From Rhodoferax sp. (GTDB lineage Bacteria > Pseudomonadota > Gammaproteobacteria > Burkholderiales > Burkholderiaceae_C), in assembly GCF_030646845.1 (NCBI RefSeq), contig NZ_JAUSLE010000086.1, positions 1-64,000 on the forward strand: a DNA stretch of 64,000 nucleotides. The letters are read 5' to 3'. A program made the translations under genes and the position numbers. The notes below the pieces were generated by a model, which saw only the letters and a program-made list of their open reading frames with translations, was not told where the DNA came from and ran no database searches. How positions within the stretch are numbered: the first letter of the stretch is position 1; each line of letters opens with the position of its first letter. Below, piece by piece: positions 27,145 to 36,242 of this stretch.

Positions 27145-27924
27145 TCATGGCGCCGCTTCTGGCGGCGGCTCAAAACTGTCGCGAAATGTGAAGTACAGCG
27201 ACGTGAAAAACATGGAAGCCATCAGCAGGAGGGCCGGAAACAGGATGTCGCCGGCCAAGGCGGGGTTGCCCAGCAGGGCAGCGATCGTTGTGACGCCCAT
27301 GACGACCATCACCAGCACCGCCAGCCACATCAGTCCAAAAACGACAAAGGCCCAGAAATTGCGCAGACAGGCCACCAGGCTGAAGAAAAGGCTTTTGACG
27401 GGTGGCAAACCGTGCCAATGAACCAGCGCGGGCGCATGCCAGAACAGCAGCGACAACGGAAGATGCAGGCCGATGAAAACCCACATGGCCGCCTGAAAGG
27501 CGGGCTCCAGCATCATTTCGCGGCTCGGTGCAGCCCCCCCCAGATAAACGCGGGCAAAGTCGCCACCGTCCACCAGGTAGGACACTCCCATTGCGCCGAG
27601 AAAACCTGCGGCATACAGCGCGCCCAGCAGCAGCATGGCGCGCGTCTGTTGTTTGCCCGCGCGAAACGCCGTCAGCAGGACCGCGGGCATGGGAAAGCGG
27701 CCGTTGGTCGCTTCCCGCGTGGCCGTCATCAGGCCCAGGGTGGCCGCGGGCAACAATGCCATGGCCAGCGCGATGCCAACAATCGGCACCTGGCTGAGAA
27801 CCGTCATCACGGCCATGAACATGAAAAACAGACCGGCGAGTGCCAGCGGCTGCCGGAAAAAAGTTCGTATGCCGAGCTTGACCCAGACCATGCCGGTGCG
27901 GGCGGGAACAATGTTCAGCTTCAT
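27145..27924 (-). CDS. BPSS1780-family membrane protein
   Basis: 259 residues with five or six transmembrane helices. Sequence start MKLNIVPARTGMVWVKLGIR and the FFRQPLALAGLFF motif match the BPSS1780 family of betaproteobacterial inner-membrane proteins with no known function. Its ATG overlaps the stop of the homoserine kinase gene by four bases (ATGA), so the two are coupled, an arrangement I associate with this family in the Comamonadaceae. Confidence 0.82.
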   Translation of the reverse strand: MKLNIVPARTGMVWVKLGIRTFFRQPLALAGLFFMFMAVMTVLSQVPIVGIALAMALLPAATLGLMTATREATNGRFPMPAVLLTAFRAGKQQTRAMLLLGALYAAGFLGAMGVSYLVDGGDFARVYLGGAAPSREMMLEPAFQAAMWVFIGLHLPLSLLFWHAPALVHWHGLPPVKSLFFSLVACLRNFWAFVVFGLMWLAVLVMVVMGVTTIAALLGNPALAGDILFPALLLMASMFFTSLYFTFRDSFEPPPEAAP

Positions 27925-28916
27925 GGGTGGGTCGCGATAGCGCTCATGGGGACCGGATGGGTGACGCGCTCGCGCAGCACCCGCTCGAAATGGCCTGGAT
28001 CGTGCGCTTTGAGCATGCTGGCCTCACGCGGCAGGTGGTAGTCCCACAAGCGCGAAATCCAGAAGCGCAAGGCCCCGGCACGCAGCATGGCGGGCAGCAG
28101 CGCACGCTCCGCCTGCTGCAGCGGACGCACCGCGTTGTAGGCGTTCACGAAGCTTTCGGCGCGCCCGGCATGGTGCGCGCCGGTGGCAAGGTCGACGCAC
28201 CAGTCGTTCAGGCAGACGGCGATGTCAAAAATCCAGGTGTCCACACCGGCAAAATAGAAATCAAAGAACCCGGTTAGATGGGGTTCGCCATCCAGGTCTT
28301 CAAACATCACGTTGTCCCGAAACAAATCGGCGTGTATCGGGCCGCGCGGCAGGGCCGCGTAGGCAGACGACTGCGCCACGTGGTTCTGGTAGGCCAGCTC
28401 GCTCTTGATCAGGGCGGCCTGGGGGGCGGTCAAATAGGGCAACACCACCGGCACGGTCTCGTTCCACCAGGCCAGGCCCCGCAGATTGGGTTGCGACATC
28501 GAAAAGTCACGGCCCGCCAAATGCATTTGGGCCAGCGTGGCGCCCACCGCCGTGCAATGGGCCGGTGTCGGGTCAAGCTCACTTCTGCCGCGCAGCCGGT
28601 TGACCACGCAAGCCGGTTTGCCCTTGACGTCAAACACCAGATCGCCATCGCGATTGGCGGCGGGGTCGGGCACCGGCAGGCCTTTCAGGGCCAGATGCTT
28701 CATCAGACGCAGGTAAAAGGGCAATTGACTGAGGGTCAGCCGCTCGAACAGGGTCAGCACGTACTCGCGCGTTTCTCCGTCGACCTCGGTCGTCACGAAG
28801 TAGTTGGTGTTCTCGATGCCGCCCGCGCAGCCCTGCATGGCTTTGAGCTCACCCAGCTTGAGTTGTCGAAGCAGGGCACTGGCCTCGTCAGCCGAGACTT
28901 CTGTGTAGACCGCCAT
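27921..28916 (-). CDS. thrB: Homoserine kinase (ThrB, aminoglycoside-phosphotransferase fold)
   Basis: 331 residues. The APH-type fold is shown by GGIENTNYFV, the catalytic loop GPIHADLFRDNVMF (His-x-Asp...Asn) and FDFYFAGVDTWIFDIAV (Mg-binding Asp). This is the ThrB form of betaproteobacteria and pseudomonads, unrelated to E. coli GHMP ThrB; it phosphorylates homoserine on the way to threonine. It is flanked by a DUF2782 gene 3 bases upstream and the BPSS1780 gene downstream in one leftward operon. Confidence 0.9.
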   Translation of the reverse strand: MAVYTEVSADEASALLRQLKLGELKAMQGCAGGIENTNYFVTTEVDGETREYVLTLFERLTLSQLPFYLRLMKHLALKGLPVPDPAANRDGDLVFDVKGKPACVVNRLRGRSELDPTPAHCTAVGATLAQMHLAGRDFSMSQPNLRGLAWWNETVPVVLPYLTAPQAALIKSELAYQNHVAQSSAYAALPRGPIHADLFRDNVMFEDLDGEPHLTGFFDFYFAGVDTWIFDIAVCLNDWCVDLATGAHHAGRAESFVNAYNAVRPLQQAERALLPAMLRAGALRFWISRLWDYHLPREASMLKAHDPGHFERVLRERVTHPVPMSAIATHP

Positions 28917-28919
28917 GAA

Positions 28920-29228
28920 TCAGAATCCCAGGATTTTCCAGCTGCGCTCACCTTTGGTAGGCTCAACTTGATACGCTGGCATGCCCCCCTTGGGTTGCAC
29001 CTCAATGGTCTTGGTTTCGCCGCCCACGCGCACCTCATCAATGCGGGCGCCAGCGTCTTCAATGTGAATCCGCTCGGTGCGTTTTTCTACCGCGCCGCTC
29101 GCGCCGGGTGGAGACGGTTTGTTCTGCTCGGCGGCGGTCTGGGCCGGGGCTGCCGACTGTGCCTGGCAAACGCCGGCACAAGACAGGAAAAGAGAAAGGA
29201 TGGAGACAGGAAGGAGGGGGGCGCGCAT
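28920..29228 (-). CDS. DUF2782-family secreted protein
   Basis: 102 residues with a signal peptide (cleavage near AGVCQA). The mature part is a low-complexity linker then RIHIEDAGARIDEVRVGGET and PKGGMPAYQVEP, the DUF2782 signature. Function unknown. It is the first gene of the leftward thrB operon and divergent from polA with a 52-base gap. Confidence 0.85.
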   Translation of the reverse strand: MRAPLLPVSILSLFLSCAGVCQAQSAAPAQTAAEQNKPSPPGASGAVEKRTERIHIEDAGARIDEVRVGGETKTIEVQPKGGMPAYQVEPTKGERSWKILGF

Positions 29229-29280
29229 GGCCTGATTGTAGAACCACTGGTGCCGCGCCTGTCACAGGCAAAATGGGTGC

Positions 29281-32130
29281 ATGAATGACTCCAAACCCCT
29301 GCCCAAAACCCTGCTCCTGGTGGACGGCTCCAGCTACCTGTACCGTGCGTTTCACGCCATGCCGGATCTGCGCGCCGTGCCCGGTGATCCTGCCAGCCCG
29401 CCGACGGGTGCCATCCGGGGCATGATCAACATGCTGCAAAAGCTGCGCAAGGACGTCAAGGCCGACTACGCGGCCTGTGTCTTTGACGCCAAGGGCCCGA
29501 CGTTCCGTGACGCGATCTACCCGGAGTACAAGGGCCACCGCTCGCCCATGCCTGACGATTTGCGCCTGCAGATCGAGCCTATTCACGAGGTCGTGCGCCT
29601 GATGGGCTGGAAAGTGCTGGACGTCCCTGGCGTGGAGGCCGACGATGTGATTGGCACGCTGGCAGTGACGGCTGCAAAGCAGGGCATTGAGGTGATCGTG
29701 AGCAGCGGCGACAAGGACCTGGCCCAGCTGGTCAATTCCCACATCACCATCATCGACACCATGAACGGCCGCGTTCGCGACCTGGCCGGCGTGCAGGAAG
29801 AGTTTGGCGTGCCGCCGCACCTGATGGTGGACTTTCAGACCCTTGTGGGCGATGCCATTGACAACGTGCCCGGTGTGCCCAAGGTCGGCCCCAAGACGGC
29901 TGCCAAGTGGCTGCAGGAATACGGCTCGCTGGAAGGCGTGGTGGCCAACGCCGATGCCATCAAGGGCGTGGTGGGCGAGAACCTGAAGAAGACGCTGGCC
30001 TGGTTGCCGACCGGCCGCCAGTTGCTGACCATCAAGACCGACTGTGATCTGAATGGCTGGGTGCCTGAGCTTCCTGCTATGGATTCAATAGCTGCTGGCA
30101 CAGAGAATACGGGGGCTCTGGTCGAATTTTATGAAAAGTACGGGTTCAAGGGCCTGGCCCGGGCGACAGTGGGTGAAGCCGGCGCGGGGGGCGCAGGTTC
30201 AAAGCCCGGCGCCGCGAAGCGCAACGAGGCCGGCGCAAACCTGAATGCCGCGGGAAAATCAAGTCGTGAGCCGGGCCTGTTCGACGAGCCTGACGAACCC
30301 GTTACGCCTGGCGCGTCCCGTGCGACGACGCTGGCCTACGACACCATCCTGACCTGGGATGCCTTCGACGCCTGGCTGGCTCGCGTCGAAGCGGCTGACC
30401 TCGTGGCGGTGGACACCGAGACCACGTCACTGGACGAAATGCGCGCCGAGATAGTGGGCGTCAGTTTCAGCGTGACGCCGGGCGAGGCGGCCTACATCCC
30501 GCTGGCGCACAACTACCCCGGTGCCCCGGCGCAATTGCCGCGTGACGAGGTGCTGGCGCGACTCAAGCCTTGGCTGGAAGACGCCAGCAAACAGAAGCTG
30601 GGCCAGCACATCAAGTACGACCGCCATGTGTTCGCCAACCACGGCATCGAGGTGCAGGGCTACGCGCACGACACCATGCTGCAAAGCTATGTGCTGGAAG
30701 TGCACAAGCCGCACGGTCTGGCCAGCCTGGCCGAACGCCATCTGGGGCGCAGCGGCATCAGTTTTGAAGATTTGTGTGGCAAGGGTGCGCACCAGATCTG
30801 CTTTGACCAGGTGGATATCGCCAAGGCGTCCGAGTACTCCTGCGAGGACTCGGACCAGACGCTGGACGTGCACCGGGTACTGTGGCCACGCCTGCAGGCT
30901 GACGACAAACTGCGTTTCATCTACGAGCTGGAAATCGCCAGCAGCGAGGCGCTGTACCGCATTGAGCGCAACGGCGTGCTGATTGACGCCCCGATTCTGG
31001 CGGCACAAAGCCATGAACTGGGCCAGCGCATTTTGCAGCTGGAAAAAGAGGCGCACGAGTTGGCGGGGCAACCCTTCAATTTGAGCAGTCCGAAGCAGAT
31101 TGGCGAGATCTTCTTCACCAAGCTCGGTCTGCCGGTGGTCAAGAAGACCCCCACCGGCACGCCCAGCACCGACGATGAAGTGCTGCAAAAACTGGCCGAA
31201 GACTTTCCCCTGCCGGCCAAGATACTGGAGCATCGGGGCCTGGCCAAGCTCAAGGGCACCTACACCGACAAACTGGCCCAGCTGGCCGATCCCCGCACCG
31301 GCCGCGTGCACACGCACTACGCGCAGGCAGTGGCCGTGACCGGGCGCCTCTCCAGCAATGACCCCAACCTGCAGAACATTCCTGTGCGCACCGCGGAGGG
31401 CCGGCGCGTGCGCGAGGCCTTTGTGGCACCGCCCGGCTGCGTGATTGCCAGCGCCGACTACAGCCAGATCGAGTTGCGCATCATGGCGCACATCAGTGGC
31501 GACGCGGCCCTGCTGCTGGCGTTTCACGACAACATGGATGTGCACCGTGCCACCGCCGCCGAGATCTTTGGTGTCTCTACCTCCCAGGTGACCAGCGAAC
31601 AGCGCCGCTATGCCAAGGTCATCAACTTCGGGCTGATCTACGGCATGAGTGCCTATGGCCTGGCGCGCGCCCTGAGCATCGACAACACGGCCGCAAAGAA
31701 TTACATCGAGCGCTACTTTGACCGATACCCCGGCGTCAAGCTGTACATGGACCACACGCGCCAGAGTGCCAAGGCCAATGGTTATGTGGAGACCGTGTTT
31801 GGCCGTCGCCTGTACCTGCCCGAGATCAACTCGCCCAATGGCCCGCGTCGCAGCGGTGCCGAGCGCGCCGCCATCAACGCGCCCATGCAGGGCACGGCGG
31901 CAGACCTGATCAAGCTCAGCATGGTCAAGGTGCAGCAGGTGCTGGACGATGAAAAACGGGGCACCAAAATGATCATGCAGGTGCATGACGAGCTGGTGTT
32001 TGAAGTGCCCGAGTTAGAAGTGAGCTGGGTCAGGCATGAGATCCCGCGCCTGATGGCCGGTGTCGCCCATCTCAGGGTGCCTTTGCTGGCCGAGGTGGGC
32101 GTGGGGCCGAACTGGGACAAGGCGCACTAA
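29281..32130 (+). CDS. polA: DNA polymerase I
   Basis: 949 residues. The 5'-3' exonuclease domain (LLLVDGSSYLYRAFHAM ... FDAKGPTFRD ... VEADDVIGTLA ... GDAIDNVPGVPKVGPKTA), the 3'-5' exonuclease domain with VAVDTETTSLD (both DxE residues kept) and LGQHIKYDRHV, and the polymerase domain (ASADYSQIELRIMAHISGD, RRYAKVINFGLIYGMSAYGLA, MQVHDELVFEV) are complete, so proofreading should be active. Residues about 266-282 (AMDSIAAGTENTGALV) in the linker after the 5' nuclease are encoded by a dispersed 49-bp repeat copy. The stop lies in a 26-base tandem duplication. Confidence 0.97.
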   Translation: MNDSKPLPKTLLLVDGSSYLYRAFHAMPDLRAVPGDPASPPTGAIRGMINMLQKLRKDVKADYAACVFDAKGPTFRDAIYPEYKGHRSPMPDDLRLQIEPIHEVVRLMGWKVLDVPGVEADDVIGTLAVTAAKQGIEVIVSSGDKDLAQLVNSHITIIDTMNGRVRDLAGVQEEFGVPPHLMVDFQTLVGDAIDNVPGVPKVGPKTAAKWLQEYGSLEGVVANADAIKGVVGENLKKTLAWLPTGRQLLTIKTDCDLNGWVPELPAMDSIAAGTENTGALVEFYEKYGFKGLARATVGEAGAGGAGSKPGAAKRNEAGANLNAAGKSSREPGLFDEPDEPVTPGASRATTLAYDTILTWDAFDAWLARVEAADLVAVDTETTSLDEMRAEIVGVSFSVTPGEAAYIPLAHNYPGAPAQLPRDEVLARLKPWLEDASKQKLGQHIKYDRHVFANHGIEVQGYAHDTMLQSYVLEVHKPHGLASLAERHLGRSGISFEDLCGKGAHQICFDQVDIAKASEYSCEDSDQTLDVHRVLWPRLQADDKLRFIYELEIASSEALYRIERNGVLIDAPILAAQSHELGQRILQLEKEAHELAGQPFNLSSPKQIGEIFFTKLGLPVVKKTPTGTPSTDDEVLQKLAEDFPLPAKILEHRGLAKLKGTYTDKLAQLADPRTGRVHTHYAQAVAVTGRLSSNDPNLQNIPVRTAEGRRVREAFVAPPGCVIASADYSQIELRIMAHISGDAALLLAFHDNMDVHRATAAEIFGVSTSQVTSEQRRYAKVINFGLIYGMSAYGLARALSIDNTAAKNYIERYFDRYPGVKLYMDHTRQSAKANGYVETVFGRRLYLPEINSPNGPRRSGAERAAINAPMQGTAADLIKLSMVKVQQVLDDEKRGTKMIMQVHDELVFEVPELEVSWVRHEIPRLMAGVAHLRVPLLAEVGVGPNWDKAH
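30076..30124 (+). repeat. Dispersed 49-bp repeat, copy 3 (inside polA)
   Basis: Begins GCTATGGATTCAATAGCTGC and ends around CGGGGGCTCTGG. It is more diverged in its middle but aligns without gaps. Sense orientation, in the linker between nuclease domains. Confidence 0.65.
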
Positions 32131-32164
32131 GGCGCGCCGGGGACAAGGCGCATTGAGGTGCGCG
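32114..32164. repeat. Tandem duplication over the polA stop codon
   Basis: GGGACAAGGCGCACTAAGG (from 32114) recurs as GGGACAAGGCGCATTGAGG (from 32140) with a 26-base period. The first copy encodes the last residues and TAA stop of polA; the second is non-coding. Confidence 0.8.
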
Positions 32165-32186
32165 TGAGGCCGGGCCCGGCGGTCTG

Positions 32187-33389
32187 TCAGGCCAATGGGG
32201 TAGGCCGGGTACGGGGGGTGTCCTTGTCGATTTCCCAGTCGGCTTGGTCGGCCACCTCAAAGCGCGCCCGCCCGCCAGTCTTGGCCCGGTACATCGCTGT
32301 GTCGGCCGCATTGACCATGGAGGCGGGTTCCAGCGAGGCGTCGGGCAGCAGGCATGCCACGCCAATGCTGAACGTCACCTGGTCTGCCGTTGGTGAGGCG
32401 GCATGCGGCAAGAGCTCCTGGCGAATGAGCTGCAGGCATTTGCGGGCGGTGTCGCAGGCGTGATCCATGTCCGCCCCGGGAAGCAGGACCACAAACTCTT
32501 CACCGCCATAACGGGCGACCATTTCGCCGGCGCGCCGCACGCATTGGTCCAGAACCGCTGCCACCCGGCGCAGGCACTCGTCGCCCGCCACATGACCATA
32601 GTTGTCGTTGTACTGCTTGAAGTGGTCGATGTCGACCATCAGGAGGCTCAGCGGCGTGAGGCTGCGGGCGGCACGCTGCCATTCGTTGACCAGGGCTTCG
32701 TCAAAGCGCCTGCGGTTCGCCAGCCCGGTCAGCTCGTCCATCGTCGTTTGCTGGGCCAATCGCCGGTTGGTGGCTTCCAGCATCTTGCCTTTGCGAACCA
32801 GGTCCGTGACGTCGACGCGGGCGGTCACGAGATAGCCTTCGGGTGTCCGGTTTTCGTAGATGTTGACCCACTGGTTGCCCGCCAGTTCCTGTAGCATCGG
32901 CGCAGAGTGCCTGCCGCGTGTTGCCAGACGCTGTGCAAGCCACTCTTCTTCGCGCCCGATGGCGGCTGAGATCTGCTGCTGACCGAGGTCGGCGCGCACC
33001 AGGGCTTCAAACGTCTGCCCAATATCCGTCGGATTTCGAACACGGGTGTGCATCTGATTGATTTTCTTGTTGTAGAGCACCAACCGGTCCCGCTTGTCCC
33101 AGATTTCCACGCCCACGTCCAGCGTATCGAGGCTGGATGCCAGCAATCGCCGCGCCTGCCGGGCCTCCAGCTTCTGAGCCGACATGCGCCGCCACAACAA
33201 CACGGAGGCAAACAGCGCGCAGAGCGCGGCGCCCACTCCGAGCAAAAGCGGGCCTTGCAGCGATCCACCGCCCGGCACCTCGGTCGCCAGCCACCATGCG
33301 GATATTTCACAGACGAGCGCCAACAAAGCTAGCAGCGCCAGCCACCGGGACTTGACAGGGTCGCGCGAAGATTTCATCGGTAAATCCAT
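32187..33389 (-). CDS. Diguanylate cyclase with membrane anchor and PAS domain
   Basis: 400 residues from ATG 33389 (MDLPMKSS); starts at 33431 or 33377 are also possible. Two transmembrane helices (about 18-35 and 42-65), a PAS-like domain (LDTLDVGVEIWDKRDRLVLY), then a GGDEF domain with MVDIDHFKQYNDNYGH and active-site RYGGEEF, so it should make cyclic di-GMP. The inhibitory site five residues upstream reads RAGE rather than RxxD, so product inhibition is probably lost. Monocistronic, convergent with polA. Confidence 0.9.
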   Translation of the reverse strand: MDLPMKSSRDPVKSRWLALLALLALVCEISAWWLATEVPGGGSLQGPLLLGVGAALCALFASVLLWRRMSAQKLEARQARRLLASSLDTLDVGVEIWDKRDRLVLYNKKINQMHTRVRNPTDIGQTFEALVRADLGQQQISAAIGREEEWLAQRLATRGRHSAPMLQELAGNQWVNIYENRTPEGYLVTARVDVTDLVRKGKMLEATNRRLAQQTTMDELTGLANRRRFDEALVNEWQRAARSLTPLSLLMVDIDHFKQYNDNYGHVAGDECLRRVAAVLDQCVRRAGEMVARYGGEEFVVLLPGADMDHACDTARKCLQLIRQELLPHAASPTADQVTFSIGVACLLPDASLEPASMVNAADTAMYRAKTGGRARFEVADQADWEIDKDTPRTRPTPLA

Positions 33390-33568
33390 TATGCGACCAG
33401 TGCGGCCCACACGTGATGCCATTTGTATCAACGGAAAATCCCGGGTTTTCCCTCATGCCTCAAACTATCGCCTTCTGCGTGCATGGAGCCCCCCTTGACA
33501 TGGTTGATAAGATCAACGGACGGCAGATCGCTGAGCGGACCGGGCGTGAAGGTTTTTATAACAAAATA

Positions 33569-33617
33569 GGGCTCTAGCCCCCATTGATAAAGCGTTTATA
33601 GCTATGATTTTAATAGC
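33569..33617 (-). repeat. Dispersed 49-bp repeat, copy 4 (over the start of the ZIP gene)
   Basis: On the minus strand it reads GCTATTAAAATCATAGCTAT then AACGCTTTATCAATGGGGGC and TAGAGCCC. The start codon and first four codons of the ZIP transporter gene lie within it. Confidence 0.85.
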
Positions 33618-34401
33618 AATTGTGTTGGGGACCCTTACCGCCGGCATTGGCAGCGTGTGGGTGGCGGCGCTTCTGAGCTTCGGCGTGCTGGCACGCTACA
33701 CCCAGCATATGCTCAGCCTGGCGGCCGGTGCCTTGCTGGCCACCGCCTTCATGCACCTGTTGCCCGAGGCGTTTGAAAGCCAGGCCAGTGCGCATGACCT
33801 GTTCATGACATTGCTGGTGGGTCTGATCTTCTTCTTCCTGCTCGACAAGGCCGAGTTATGGCACCACGGGCATGAGCATCACCATGAATTGTTGTCAGAC
33901 CATGCCAATGACCACAGCGGCCATGCGCATGCCCACAACCATGCCCCCAAGGCGGGCAGTTGGGCCGTGCTGACCGGTGACAGCGTGCATTGCTTTGGCG
34001 ACGGCGTGATGATTGCGTCGGCCTTCATGGCCGACATGCGCCTGGGCGTGATCGCGTCGCTGGCGGTGCTCGCGCACGAAGTGCCACACCACATGGGTGA
34101 CCTGATGGTGTTGCGAACAGGTGCCAGCAACAAACGCGTGGCGCTGGTCAAGGTGTCGCTGGCCGGGGCGGTGACGGCGCTGGGCGGGCTGGTGGGCTAC
34201 TGGCTGGTCGATCGCCTGCAGGACTACCTGCCGTATTTTCTGGTGGTGGCCTCCAGCAGCTTTGTCTACGTGGCGCTGGCAGATCTGATTCCCCAGCTGC
34301 AGAAGCGCTTGTCAGCGCGGGAGACCGCTGCGCAGATTGCCTGGCTGCTGGCAGGCATCCTGCTGGTGACGTGGGTAAGCGGCCTGGCGCACGGTCGCTG
34401 A
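33604..34401 (+). CDS. ZIP-family metal transporter
   Basis: 265 residues, about eight transmembrane helices. The histidine-rich loop HHGHEHHHELLSDHANDHSGH is followed by the metal-site helices with HCFGDGVMIASAF and HEVPHHMGDLMVL, which match the ZIP signature for zinc, iron or other divalent metal uptake. The protein starts directly with helix 1 (ILIAIVLGTLTAG), and the start codon plus first codons are contributed by a repeat copy; no Shine-Dalgarno sequence is visible before it. An in-frame TAA closes the frame about 45 bases upstream and there is no other ATG. Confidence 0.87.
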   Translation: MILIAIVLGTLTAGIGSVWVAALLSFGVLARYTQHMLSLAAGALLATAFMHLLPEAFESQASAHDLFMTLLVGLIFFFLLDKAELWHHGHEHHHELLSDHANDHSGHAHAHNHAPKAGSWAVLTGDSVHCFGDGVMIASAFMADMRLGVIASLAVLAHEVPHHMGDLMVLRTGASNKRVALVKVSLAGAVTALGGLVGYWLVDRLQDYLPYFLVVASSSFVYVALADLIPQLQKRLSARETAAQIAWLLAGILLVTWVSGLAHGR

Positions 34402-34434
34402 ACGCGCCGCCAATTTGACCGGACCTTGTCCGAT

Positions 34435-35304
34435 TCAGCCCTGCGCCATGGGCCGCTGGGGGTCGCTGCACCACTCGCTCCAGCTGCCGGCATACAGGGC
34501 CGCGCGGCCCAATCCAGCCACTTCCATGGCAATGAGGTTGGGCACGGCGCTCACGCCGCTGCCGCACATGTGCACCACGGTGGCGGGATCGCGCCCGGCC
34601 AGCAGGGCTTCAAATTCGGCCCTGAGCTCGGCGGCCGGTTTGAATTTGCCGTCGGCATCGACGTTCAGGTTGAACGGACGGTTCAACGCACCGGGAATAT
34701 GACCGGCCACCGGGTCCAGCGGCTCGATCTCGCCCTTGAAGCGGGGCGCGCCACGGGCGTCGACGAGGTTCTGGGTTGGTCGACCCAATTGCTTTGCTAT
34801 TTTTTCAGTAGCAATAAGCGCAGTCTTTTCGGGGCCCAGGGCATACTTTGATGCGGCAGCCGGGACGTCTGCGTTGCCGGGGCCACTCTCCGTTGCACCG
34901 CCATTGGCCTGCCAGGCCTGCAAGCCACCATCCAGTACGGCCACCGCTTCATGCCCTGCCCATTTGAGCATCCACCAAAGGCGGCCGCAATAGTTGGCGC
35001 CCTGGCGGTCGTACACCACGGCCTGCATGGTGTTGCCGAAGCCGATGCTGCCGAGCCAGGCGGCGAAGGTTTCGCGCGAGGGCAGGGGGTGACGGCCACC
35101 CGATGCGGCATCGAGTGCTGTTTTGGCGGCGCTCAGGTGCCGGTCCAGGTCGGCACGCACCGCGCCGGGGATGTGCGCCTGCTGGTATTGCTGCTCGCCA
35201 GCGCCGGGCTGCATCAGCTCGAAACTGCAGTCGAACACCATGCAGGGCTGGCCGCTTTGCAGCAGAGCCTGGAGTTGCGGGGCGGAGATCAGGGTGGTGT
35301 ACAT
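34435..35304 (-). CDS. sseA: Sulfurtransferase (3-mercaptopyruvate type)
   Basis: 289 residues from ATG 35304, with AAGGA upstream; the open frame runs much further but that part is a shadow of the DMT transporter gene. Two rhodanese domains: an N-terminal inactive one (VFDCSFEL ... HIPGAVRADLD ... VVYDRQGAN) and a C-terminal active one with NLVDARGAPRF and the active-site loop VHMCGSGVSAVPN. CGSGVS/T is the mercaptopyruvate-sulfurtransferase type loop, distinct from the thiosulfate type. Residues about 154-170 between the domains are encoded by a dispersed 49-bp repeat copy. Confidence 0.88.
   Translation of the reverse strand: MYTTLISAPQLQALLQSGQPCMVFDCSFELMQPGAGEQQYQQAHIPGAVRADLDRHLSAAKTALDAASGGRHPLPSRETFAAWLGSIGFGNTMQAVVYDRQGANYCGRLWWMLKWAGHEAVAVLDGGLQAWQANGGATESGPGNADVPAAASKYALGPEKTALIATEKIAKQLGRPTQNLVDARGAPRFKGEIEPLDPVAGHIPGALNRPFNLNVDADGKFKPAAELRAEFEALLAGRDPATVVHMCGSGVSAVPNLIAMEVAGLGRAALYAGSWSEWCSDPQRPMAQG
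34796..34844 (+). repeat. Dispersed 49-bp repeat, copy 5 (inside the sulfurtransferase gene)
   Basis: Begins GCTATTTTTTCAGTAGCAAT and contains AGCGC and CGGGGCCCAGGGC. It lies antisense to the gene, encoding the interdomain segment around KTALIATEKIAKQ. Confidence 0.7.
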
Positions 35305-35348
35305 CAGACGGGTTTCCTTGAAAGATCTCAGGCAGGGTACGCCGGGTT

Positions 35349-36236
35349 CTAGTGTTCTTCTGCCGGGGTATCGGGCAGCGTGCGCGTGCGCAGCACGGTG
35401 GCGGCCACGCCACTGGCCACGATCACGCCCATGCCGGCCCAGCCGATGAGCGGAATCTGGTCGCCAAACAACAGCAGGCTGTAGAAGGCGGCAAACACAA
35501 TGCCGGAGTACTGCAGATTGGCCACCAGCAGGGTTGAGCCGCGGCTGTAGGCGCGCGTCATGCACCACTGGCCCAGAGAGGCCAGAATGCCAATCGGCAC
35601 CAGCCAGGCGGCGGCCTGCCAGCTCACGGAAGACCAGGGCGTCAGGCCGGTAAACAAAATGCCGGCCAGACCGGCGACCGCGGAGCCGACCGAGAAATAG
35701 AACACGGTACGCCCTTCCGGCTCGCCGATTTTGCCCAGCGCTGTGACCTGCATGTACGCCAGCGCCGCGCCAATGCCCGAGAGCAGGCCAATCAGTCCGG
35801 CAAACAACTGGTTCTGGTCCAGCGTGGGGCGCAGCATCATCACCACGCCGGAAAAGCTGGCCAGCACCGTGGCCATCAGGGGGCCCTGGCGTTGCGCCTG
35901 GCCGTACATCAGGGCACCGCCCACGATAAAGGCCGCCACCCAGACGCCACTCATGTAGTTCAGTGTCATGGCTGTCGCCAGCGGCAAATGCGCAATGGCA
36001 TAAAACCATGAACCCAGGGACAGCACGCCAATCAGGCTGCGCCAGGCGTGCATCATCGGCACGGGGGTGCGCAGAGGTGTGCCGCGGGCACGCAGAACCA
36101 GCCCCATGAAGATCACGCTCACGACACCGCGGTAGAACACCAGCTCAAAGGTGTTGAAGCTGCCGGCGGCGATCTTGATGCCCACCGCCATGGTGGCAAA
36201 CAGGAACGCACCCAGAACCATCCACAGCGCTTGCAT
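35349..36236 (-). CDS. DMT-family (EamA) transporter
   Basis: 295 residues with ten transmembrane helices arranged as two EamA repeats (first: ALWMVLGAFLFATMAVGIKI; second: LIGLLSGIGAALAYMQVTAL). Such proteins export amino acids or metabolites, but the substrate cannot be predicted. It lies between the sulfurtransferase and Rieske genes on the same strand, with gaps of 44 and 6 bases, so it is probably cotranscribed with the Rieske gene. Confidence 0.87.
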   Translation of the reverse strand: MQALWMVLGAFLFATMAVGIKIAAGSFNTFELVFYRGVVSVIFMGLVLRARGTPLRTPVPMMHAWRSLIGVLSLGSWFYAIAHLPLATAMTLNYMSGVWVAAFIVGGALMYGQAQRQGPLMATVLASFSGVVMMLRPTLDQNQLFAGLIGLLSGIGAALAYMQVTALGKIGEPEGRTVFYFSVGSAVAGLAGILFTGLTPWSSVSWQAAAWLVPIGILASLGQWCMTRAYSRGSTLLVANLQYSGIVFAAFYSLLLFGDQIPLIGWAGMGVIVASGVAATVLRTRTLPDTPAEEH

Positions 36237-36242
36237 GGGTGG

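Noticed and set aside
30427..31986. A 519-codon minus-strand open frame
   Set aside because: Antisense to the polymerase domain of polA; no ribosome binding site or domain.
35305..36009. Long upstream extension of the sulfurtransferase frame
   Set aside because: Overlaps the complete DMT transporter gene in another frame and does not look like protein; the rhodanese starts at 35304 with a ribosome binding site.
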